Below are positions 1-5,336 of a DNA stretch of 9,166 nt, one piece after another. Location: assembly GCA_902787595.1 (NCBI GenBank), contig CADAHD010000040.1:1-9166 (forward strand), given 5' to 3'. Both the position numbers and the translations under genes were made by a program. Positions within the stretch are counted from its first letter, which is position 1; the number at the start of each line of letters is the position of its first letter. The notes beneath the pieces were generated by a model. The model saw only the letters and a program-made list of their open reading frames with translations, did not search any database and was not told the DNA's origin. Source of the stretch: an uncultured Lachnospiraceae bacterium (lineage in GTDB: Bacteria > Bacillota_A > Clostridia > Lachnospirales > Lachnospiraceae).

Positions 1-548
1 TACGGGAAAACTATGATATGCCTATACTTTTCATCAGTGCGCGAAGCAGTGATGATGATGTTTTGATAGCTCTTAATATCGGCGGCGACGATTATATCAA
101 AAAGCCTTTTACCTTAAGCATCCTGCTGGCGAAAGTCAAAGCGATACTGGAGCGCTATGAAAAGGCAAAAGAAGCCCTGCTGCAGGCGGAAGCTGCCAAT
201 AATATAAAAGTGGCTCATTCGGATAATAAGGGGGTGGATGACACGCAGATCGCCCTTACGGAAACTATCATCATGGATACCGCTAAACATAAGCTTCGCA
301 AAGGTTCAGAAGAGATCGGCTTAAAGGCCATGGAGTATAAGCTGCTTAAGTATCTTTATGATCATTCGGGCAGGGTGGTAACCAAAGATGAACTTTTAAA
401 AGAAGTCTGGGATGATGAATTCATCGGTGAAGGCACACTGGCTGTGCATATAAGACATCTGCGCGAAAAGATAGAGGAAGATCCCAAGGTCCCGCGTCTT
501 ATAAAAACAATATGGGGCGTAGGCTATATACTTGAACGTATATTATGA
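1..548 (+). CDS. OmpR/PhoB-family response regulator, 5' end missing
   Basis: DNA-binding output half of a two-component system, acting in the cytoplasm. The reading frame is open from base 3 (RENYDMPILF...), so the start and the phosphoacceptor Asp lie off the left edge. What remains of the receiver domain shows the switch Ser in LFISAR and the conserved Lys-Pro pair in YIKKPF. A C-terminal winged helix covers roughly the last 95 residues: KAMEYKLLKYLYDHSG, then a recognition-helix segment EGTLAVHIRHLREKIE, then the wing IKTIWGVGYIL, which is the family hallmark. The linker between receiver and winged helix is long (about 35 residues) and looks helical and charged (ERYEKAKEALLQAEAANN). The stop overlaps the kinase start (ATGA, 545-548), so the two are translationally coupled. 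The partner is clearly the adjacent kinase. A candidate target is the tandem repeat before the ABC genes. The family call is firm; the specific name is not known. Confidence 0.95.
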   Translation, partial: RENYDMPILFISARSSDDDVLIALNIGGDDYIKKPFTLSILLAKVKAILERYEKAKEALLQAEAANNIKVAHSDNKGVDDTQIALTETIIMDTAKHKLRKGSEEIGLKAMEYKLLKYLYDHSGRVVTKDELLKEVWDDEFIGEGTLAVHIRHLREKIEEDPKVPRLIKTIWGVGYILERIL

Positions 549-1840
549 AAAAATACAGGAATGTGGTAATTGCATGCGGTGCATTATATTTTCTGGCGGT
601 ATTGATCTTTGCCGTTTTTACTTTGTGTGTCAGGGAAGACCCGGGCAGAGAGGAGCTGGTGCTGAAACTGAATGAGATAGCGCATAAGGTCGAAGCAGAT
701 CTCACAGATACCGGCAGTATCAGCAATGCACAGTACGGAGTTGATATAGTCGTAACAGATACGATCGGAGAGGTATTGTTCAGTACCGTGCCTGTAGAGA
801 ACGGCAGGCTTTCCGTTGAAACGGCGATCAAAAAAGGATATCCGTACCGCTATATCTTTGTGAACGGACAAACATCCGGCTATGTGATGATCCCGGATGA
901 CGGCATGGGACAGACCTTGCAGCTGCGTATAAGGATCATCATAGGACTTTGTATTATCGGTGTGGCGCTTTTCATAGCTGCAGGTGTGTTTGGAATGTAT
1001 GTAACAAAGCGGATCTATCGTCCCTTCAGGGAGCTTAATGATTTTGCCGGAAGGGTCGCAGAGGGAAAACTTGACGAACCGCTTTCCATGGACCGGAATA
1101 ATATGTTCGGGGCGTTTTCCGAAAGCTTTGATATCATGCGTGAAGAACTCCGCTCATCCCGTTTGCGTGAAGCTGATCTGCAGAAGCGCGAAAAAGAACT
1201 GGTGGCATCCCTAAGCCATGATCTGAAAACACCCATTACGGGGATCAAAGTGACATGCGAATTACTGACTGCAAAGTTTGATGCTTCGGATGGGATGGAA
1301 GATCATAAGGAAAAGATAGCCAATATCTATAAAAAGGCAGACCAGATAGATGTGCTGGTAAGTGACCTCTTTTCCGCAACACTGGAAGAACTTGGTGAGT
1401 TTAAGGTAAACTGTACGGATGAAAGTTCGCTTATCCTAACAGATATCGTAAATAAATATGATGATAAGGGACTGGTGAAGGCGCAGGATGTGCCGGAAGT
1501 GCTGATACATATAGATCCAAAGCGCATGAATCAGGTGATCGGCAATATCATTTCCAATTCCTATAAATATGCAGGTACTGCGATCGATGTAAGCTACCGC
1601 ATAGTGGAAGAATATCTTGAAATGAGCATACGCGATCACGGACCGGGAGTGCCGGAAGAGGAACTGGGAATGATCCTGGGCAAATTCTACCGTGGAAAGA
1701 AATGGGCGGAAAGTAAGGAAGAAGGCAGCGGACTGGGACTTTATATCGCAAGCACCCTGATGGAAAAAATGGACGGGGAGCTGGTGCCTTCCAATGAAGA
1801 CAAGGGCTTTAAGATAACACTGATGATCCCGCTCAGTTAA
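545..1840 (+). CDS. Membrane sensor histidine kinase (HAMP, HisKA, HATPase_c)
   Basis: Senses an extracytoplasmic signal and phosphorylates the upstream-encoded regulator. Layout over 431 residues: membrane segment 1 at about 7-29; an extracytoplasmic domain at about 30-130 with no family I recognise; membrane segment 2 at about 131-153; a HAMP linker at about 154-205 (KRIYRPFRELNDFAGRV); the dimerisation helix with the phospho-acceptor His225 in SLSHDLKTPITG; then the ATP-binding domain. The latter has its N box around Asn334/Asn338 (NQVIGNIISNSYKYAG), G1 at 364-368 (DHGPG), the F box FYRG, and G2 at 394-398 (GSGLG). All catalytic motifs look intact. The roughly 100-residue outer domain argues against the Bce-type intramembrane-sensing kinases, which have only a short loop, even though an exporter follows. 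The ATG lies inside the end of the regulator gene and has no evident Shine-Dalgarno, as expected for coupled translation. Confidence 0.96.
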   Translation: MKKYRNVVIACGALYFLAVLIFAVFTLCVREDPGREELVLKLNEIAHKVEADLTDTGSISNAQYGVDIVVTDTIGEVLFSTVPVENGRLSVETAIKKGYPYRYIFVNGQTSGYVMIPDDGMGQTLQLRIRIIIGLCIIGVALFIAAGVFGMYVTKRIYRPFRELNDFAGRVAEGKLDEPLSMDRNNMFGAFSESFDIMREELRSSRLREADLQKREKELVASLSHDLKTPITGIKVTCELLTAKFDASDGMEDHKEKIANIYKKADQIDVLVSDLFSATLEELGEFKVNCTDESSLILTDIVNKYDDKGLVKAQDVPEVLIHIDPKRMNQVIGNIISNSYKYAGTAIDVSYRIVEEYLEMSIRDHGPGVPEEELGMILGKFYRGKKWAESKEEGSGLGLYIASTLMEKMDGELVPSNEDKGFKITLMIPLS

Positions 1841-1860
1841 GAATCTGATAAGAATTCGAT
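1839..1860 (+). promoter_or_regulatory. Tandem 11-bp direct repeats, candidate response-regulator operator
   Basis: Two head-to-tail units, AAGAATCTGAT (1839-1849) and AAGAATTCGAT (1850-1860), match at 9 of 11 positions and differ only by a CT/TC swap. OmpR-family regulators usually bind as dimers to direct repeats spaced about one helical turn, which fits this arrangement. The site begins at the last two bases of the kinase gene. It ends 35 bp before a TATAAT box, where a class of activator that contacts polymerase near a weak -35 would sit. The binding assignment is inference. Confidence 0.5.
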
Positions 1861-1895
1861 AATAGTTTAACAAAGAACATATAACAAAAGCCATA

Positions 1896-1901
1896 TATAA
1901 T
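1896..1901 (+). promoter_or_regulatory. Candidate -10 box of the ABC transporter promoter
   Basis: A perfect TATAAT lies 44 bp before the ABC ATPase start. No good -35 is found at 16-18 bp upstream (the window around 1872-1879 reads AAAGAACA), which suggests a promoter needing an activator, consistent with the tandem repeats just upstream. A start about 7 bp downstream, near 1908, would give a leader of about 38 nt that excludes the left arm of the surrounding inverted repeat. The local AT richness makes chance TATAAT matches possible. Confidence 0.45.
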
Positions 1902-1929
1902 ACAAATCGTAACATGGTAAACATGAACG

Positions 1930-1935
1930 AAAGGA
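1930..1935 (+). promoter_or_regulatory. Ribosome binding site of the ABC ATPase gene
   Basis: AAAGGA ends 10 bases before the ATG at 1946, at the far side of usual spacing. ATGs at 1923 and 1935 are out of frame, so 1946 is the supported start. The site is unpaired but flush against the 17-bp stem described above. Confidence 0.65.
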
Positions 1936-1945
1936 TGTATTATAT

Positions 1946-2707
1946 ATGGCTTCTTCTATTTTAAAAACAGAAAAACTCTGTAAATCGTTTTCAAACGGCG
2001 GCGTGCAGCAGCACGTCATCAAGAATCTCGATCTGGAGATCATAGAGGGTGACTTTACCGTGATCATGGGAGCATCCGGATCCGGTAAGTCAACCCTTTT
2101 GTATGCCCTGTCAGGAATGGATAAACCCAGCATGGGAAAGATCCGTTTTGGGGAGAAGGAGATCCAGGATTATTCCAACGATGATCTGGCGGTATTCCGT
2201 CGCGGCAATTGCGGCTTTGTATTCCAGAGCGTTTATCTTCTGGATAATCAGACCGTGCTGGATAATGTTCTGACCGGAGCACTCATCGTGCAGAAGAATT
2301 CACCGGAGCTGGTAAAAAAAGCAAAAGAACTGCTGACGAAAGTAGGGATCGGGGAAGGATTGTGGAATAAATATCCCAACCAGCTCTCCGGCGGTGAAGC
2401 GCAGCGTGTCGGTATCGTGAGGGCTATCATCAATGATCCGAAGATATTATTTGCCGATGAACCTACAGGACAGCTGAACAGTGCTTCGGGAAAGGATGTG
2501 CTGGATATCTTTACCGAAGTCCACAAAAACGGACAGTCTATCGTTCTGGTGACGCATGATCTGAAAACGGCGCTGCGCGGAACAAGAGTATTGTATCTCC
2601 GTGACGGTGGTGTGGTCGGTGATCACAGGATGCCCGCATTCGGAGAAGATGATGAAAAGGACAGACGCGCATCTCTTACGGCTTTCCTGGAAGAAATGGG
2701 GTGGTAG
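1946..2707 (+). CDS. ABC transporter ATP-binding protein (LolD/MacB/FtsE-like)
   Basis: Cytoplasmic ATPase that powers the permease encoded next. At 253 residues it has the length usual for the LolD/MacB/BceA group. Motifs in order: Walker A GASGSGKST (42-50); Q loop with Gln94 in FVFQSVYLL; signature LSGGE (147-151) followed by QRVGIVRAI; Walker B ILFADE (167-172) with catalytic Glu172; and the switch His204 in LVTHD. After Walker B the segment reads EPTGQLNS, where the family most often has EPTGNLDS, so the D-loop Asp is Asn. I believe Asn there also occurs in Firmicutes relatives, so this is probably not inactivating. The C-terminal tail after residue 225 is charged (FGEDDEKDRR). The gene ends 3 bp before the permease start, so the two are one operon. 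Substrate cannot be read from the ATPase. Confidence 0.96.
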   Translation: MASSILKTEKLCKSFSNGGVQQHVIKNLDLEIIEGDFTVIMGASGSGKSTLLYALSGMDKPSMGKIRFGEKEIQDYSNDDLAVFRRGNCGFVFQSVYLLDNQTVLDNVLTGALIVQKNSPELVKKAKELLTKVGIGEGLWNKYPNQLSGGEAQRVGIVRAIINDPKILFADEPTGQLNSASGKDVLDIFTEVHKNGQSIVLVTHDLKTALRGTRVLYLRDGGVVGDHRMPAFGEDDEKDRRASLTAFLEEMGW

Positions 2708-2710
2708 TCT

Positions 2711-5230
2711 ATGAATAACAAGATACTTCGATTATCTCTGTTTAATCTGAAAAAGAACAAGCGTGAAGTCCTGGGCATCATCTTTATGACCATGGTCACG
2801 GTGTTTATGCTTTCGATCGTCCTGATCAACCAGAAGAAGATCGATACGTCTTTTGATGAGAGCTTTGAAAGATCTGGATGTGTAAAGCAGACGGTTTTAT
2901 TTAAGGTCGATAAATACCGTAATGCCTTTGCAGACATCCTTAAGGAAGAGTACGGGATCGAAAAAGTAAGCGAAGGACGTATGATCCACTGCACCATGGT
3001 TGATGTTTTGAGCAAGGGCGGAGATACGGTCGCCTATAATCTGATCTATGCGACCGAAAAAACGGAACGCAAGATGGAAGCGTTCCGCAAACTTAAGCAG
3101 CTGCCGGAGGAAGAGATCGCGGCGATCGAGCATCCCATATGGCTTCCGGAATCGTTCAGGATCAAGAAGGACTATGAAGCCGGTGATGACTTTGTGATCC
3201 TTAAGAACGGTAAGGAATATCCCTTCACCATTGCCGGCTTTTATGAGACGGGACTGTTCACAAATGACGGGTATTCCCATAAAGTGATCCTGTCAGAGGA
3301 TGATTACGCGCTCTTTGCAATGCTCTTTGATTCATCTTCGGATCGTGAGTGCATAGGTCTGTTTTTTGACGGTGAGGAGATCAATTTTGATAAATACCTT
3401 GAAGACTGTAATGCTGTAGCAGCGGAGAATCTGAGTTTTACAACGGATTATAATTGCTACAGGTGGGAAAAGCTTAATGAGACAAGCTTCCTGGAGATCT
3501 TTATGATGATGATCATAGGGATATCTGTGGTAACACTCATTGCGTCTTTATTTATGATACGACATAAGATCAGCGGTGACATCGAAGATCAGATGCAGCA
3601 GATCGGTGTGCTGGAAGCATTGGGATACCGTTCGGCAGAGATATCCTTATCCTATCTGTATGAGTATGTGATCGCAGGCGGGCTTGGCTCGGTACTGGGA
3701 GCGGTGATCGCCTGTCTGATCACACCGTTTGTGAATACCGGTATAAGCATTTTGCTGGGACGGAGCGTTCCCGGCAGCAGTGGGATGGGCGGAGCAGTTA
3801 TTGCCGCAGCTGCAGTATTGTTTTTGGTGGTTGTGTTTGCGCTTCTTAAGGCAAGGCGGGTGAAAAACTATCCCCCGGTGGTGGCGCTCAGGAAAGGGAT
3901 AAGAACTCATCATTTCGGAAAAAATGTTCTGCCGTTGGATAAGATGCATGGGAATATCAACCTGGGACTGGCGATGAAGGGCTTCTTTGGGAATCTGAAG
4001 GCTTCCGCGGGGATCCTGATCTGCATTATTACGGCAGGAACGGCGATCATGTTTGGAGCGCTTACCTATGATTTTTCCAGGAACGGTCCTTATGGATTTG
4101 CTGCAACGATGGGAACGGATTGGGAAGTGTTAATGGTATACACCTTAAGTGATACAGATATCGACGCATTCAGGCAGGAACTGCTGACTCTGCCGGAAGT
4201 AAGAAAGGCGATCAAGGGCTTTCACGGAGAACATGTTTCCGTCAAGGGATCTTCAGATTCGGCAGAGGTGATCAGCTTTGGGGATTTTGCGGATTCGGAA
4301 AACATACATCCATATGAGGGCAGGCTGCCGCAGTATGATAACGAAGTGATGGTAGGACTGAGAAGGAGCAGGGCGGAAAACATTAAAGTCGGTGACAGCA
4401 TCGTGCTGGAATATAACGGGCTGGAAAAAACATTTATCGTAAGCGGCATCGTCGGAACCATGCAGAATGGCGGAACGGTCGTGTATCTGACAAATGACGG
4501 ATATAAACGCTTAAACATCTTTGCAGCTGAAAACGTTGTGCAGATATATCCGGCAGAAGGTGTAAGCATATCAAAGCTTCAGGCTGCTATCGATGCACAT
4601 TTCGGTGGCACGGCAAAGCAGGCAGCGGAAGGCGGATCGAACGGGCAAAGCAGGGAAGAGAGGATACGCGCGGCTGCGGAGGAAAAGATAGCTGCAATGC
4701 TGAACCAATATGGTGTTACGGATGTGGATTATGCCGTGCAGATCGGGGATGAACTGATAACGGGAAACAGCAGGAACTTTGTGATAAAAGAATTCTTCTC
4801 CTACGAAGGTATCATAAAAACACAGATGGTGCCCATTGCGGAGACGACAAAAAACTTCTGCTTTTACGCATTGATCCTTGTTTCGGGGATCGTAGCGGTA
4901 CTGATCACGATCATCACTTCAAATGATGTGAGAAGACAGAGGCATGCGCTGGGTATCATGAAAGGTCTGGGATACTCATCAAAAGATCTGATGCTGCAGC
5001 TGGCGCTGAAATATATGCCGGTGATTCTGGCAGGTACGGTGATCGCAACGCTGTGCGGGCTTTGGGTAAATAACATGTTCTGGGGACTGCTCTTTGCGTC
5101 ATTTGCCAAGGTCAATATTTCGACGGTCGTTATTACAGATATCTTTATGCTGATCTTCTGCTTCGCAGTAGCCTATCTGAGCGCGGGAAGGATAAGGAAG
5201 ATATCAGTGACAGAGCTGATGACGGAATAA
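2711..5230 (+). CDS. ABC transporter permease, two-lobed FtsX/MacB type
   Basis: Membrane partner of the ATPase just upstream. The 839 residues form an internal duplication: each half has one membrane helix, a large extracytoplasmic domain and three more helices. Predicted segments lie at about 21-39, 262-284, 316-340, 360-380, 431-453, 716-736, 769-791 and 802-824, with outer domains at about 40-260 and 455-715. The FtsX coupling segment appears in both lobes: IGVLEALGYRSAEI (298-311) and LGIMKGLGYSSKDL (747-760). The second outer domain contains a Gly/Ala-rich stretch and a charged helix at about 632-665 (REERIRAAAEEKIAAML). Single-chain two-lobed permeases such as E. coli YbbP share this plan. 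Such mechanotransmission-type exporters move or extract envelope molecules or peptides rather than importing nutrients. A purine-rich GGGGTGG at 2698-2704, inside the ATPase gene end, can serve as its ribosome site. The substrate is unknown. Confidence 0.93.
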   Translation: MNNKILRLSLFNLKKNKREVLGIIFMTMVTVFMLSIVLINQKKIDTSFDESFERSGCVKQTVLFKVDKYRNAFADILKEEYGIEKVSEGRMIHCTMVDVLSKGGDTVAYNLIYATEKTERKMEAFRKLKQLPEEEIAAIEHPIWLPESFRIKKDYEAGDDFVILKNGKEYPFTIAGFYETGLFTNDGYSHKVILSEDDYALFAMLFDSSSDRECIGLFFDGEEINFDKYLEDCNAVAAENLSFTTDYNCYRWEKLNETSFLEIFMMMIIGISVVTLIASLFMIRHKISGDIEDQMQQIGVLEALGYRSAEISLSYLYEYVIAGGLGSVLGAVIACLITPFVNTGISILLGRSVPGSSGMGGAVIAAAAVLFLVVVFALLKARRVKNYPPVVALRKGIRTHHFGKNVLPLDKMHGNINLGLAMKGFFGNLKASAGILICIITAGTAIMFGALTYDFSRNGPYGFAATMGTDWEVLMVYTLSDTDIDAFRQELLTLPEVRKAIKGFHGEHVSVKGSSDSAEVISFGDFADSENIHPYEGRLPQYDNEVMVGLRRSRAENIKVGDSIVLEYNGLEKTFIVSGIVGTMQNGGTVVYLTNDGYKRLNIFAAENVVQIYPAEGVSISKLQAAIDAHFGGTAKQAAEGGSNGQSREERIRAAAEEKIAAMLNQYGVTDVDYAVQIGDELITGNSRNFVIKEFFSYEGIIKTQMVPIAETTKNFCFYALILVSGIVAVLITIITSNDVRRQRHALGIMKGLGYSSKDLMLQLALKYMPVILAGTVIATLCGLWVNNMFWGLLFASFAKVNISTVVITDIFMLIFCFAVAYLSAGRIRKISVTELMTE

Positions 5231-5257
5231 AGTGATCGTAAAAGGATCAAGCAACCA

Positions 5258-5319
5258 TGTCATTCCGAACTTTTGACATAGTAAACACAGTTGTCATTCC
5301 GAACGAATGTGAGGAATCT
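5258..5319 (+). repeat. Two copies of an intergenic TGTCATTCCGAAC repeat
   Basis: Within the 106-bp gap 5231-5336, TGTCATTCCGAAC occurs at 5258-5270 and again, exactly, at 5292-5304. The second copy continues as GAATGTGAGGAATCT to 5319. That full unit can fold through ATTCC (5296-5300) with GGAAT (5313-5317). It resembles, from memory, a GTCATTCCGAGCGAAGCGAGGAATCT-type element scattered between genes in many bacteria. A consensus-like TTGACA (5273-5278) lies between the copies, but no TATAAT follows at 16-18 bp, so I do not call a promoter. No terminator with a U tract was seen after the permease gene. Confidence 0.7.
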
Positions 5320-5324
5320 TGATA

Positions 5325-5330
5325 AAGGAG
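5325..5330 (+). promoter_or_regulatory. Ribosome binding site deciding the hydrolase start
   Basis: AAGGAG ends 6 bases before the ATG at 5337, which is ideal spacing. An in-frame TTG at 5319 would precede this site and lie in the end of the intergenic repeat, so it is rejected as the start. Confidence 0.85.
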
Positions 5331-5336
5331 AAGGAA

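Larger units (their letters stand above)
1888..1952. repeat. Perfect 17-bp inverted repeat enclosing the ABC ATPase start codon
   Basis: Left arm AAGCCATATATAATACA (1888-1904) and right arm TGTATTATATATGGCTT (1936-1952) are exact reverse complements, separated by 31 bases. The right arm holds the ATG (1946-1948) and the next codon and a third. The Shine-Dalgarno AAAGGA sits at the end of the loop, directly beside the stem. In RNA read through from the kinase gene, the start codon would be paired. In RNA started at the TATAAT in the left arm it would be free. It could instead be a protein-binding palindrome or the remnant of a small mobile palindrome. Confidence 0.85.

Noticed and set aside
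1436..1924. Open frame of 162 codons on the minus strand across the kinase 3' half
   Set aside because: It is antisense to the intact catalytic domain of the kinase and shows no recognisable protein features or ribosome site.
5233..5249. TGATC...GATCA hairpin after the permease gene as a terminator
   Set aside because: Only a 5-bp stem, with no U tract.
5273..5301. TTGACA as the -35 of a hydrolase promoter
   Set aside because: At 16-18 bp downstream the sequence is ATTCCG or neighbouring frames of it, nothing like TATAAT; kept only as a note.
5319..5336. In-frame TTG start six codons before the hydrolase ATG
   Set aside because: The TTG lies in the end of the intergenic repeat and ahead of the strong AAGGAG, which is ideally spaced for the ATG at 5337.
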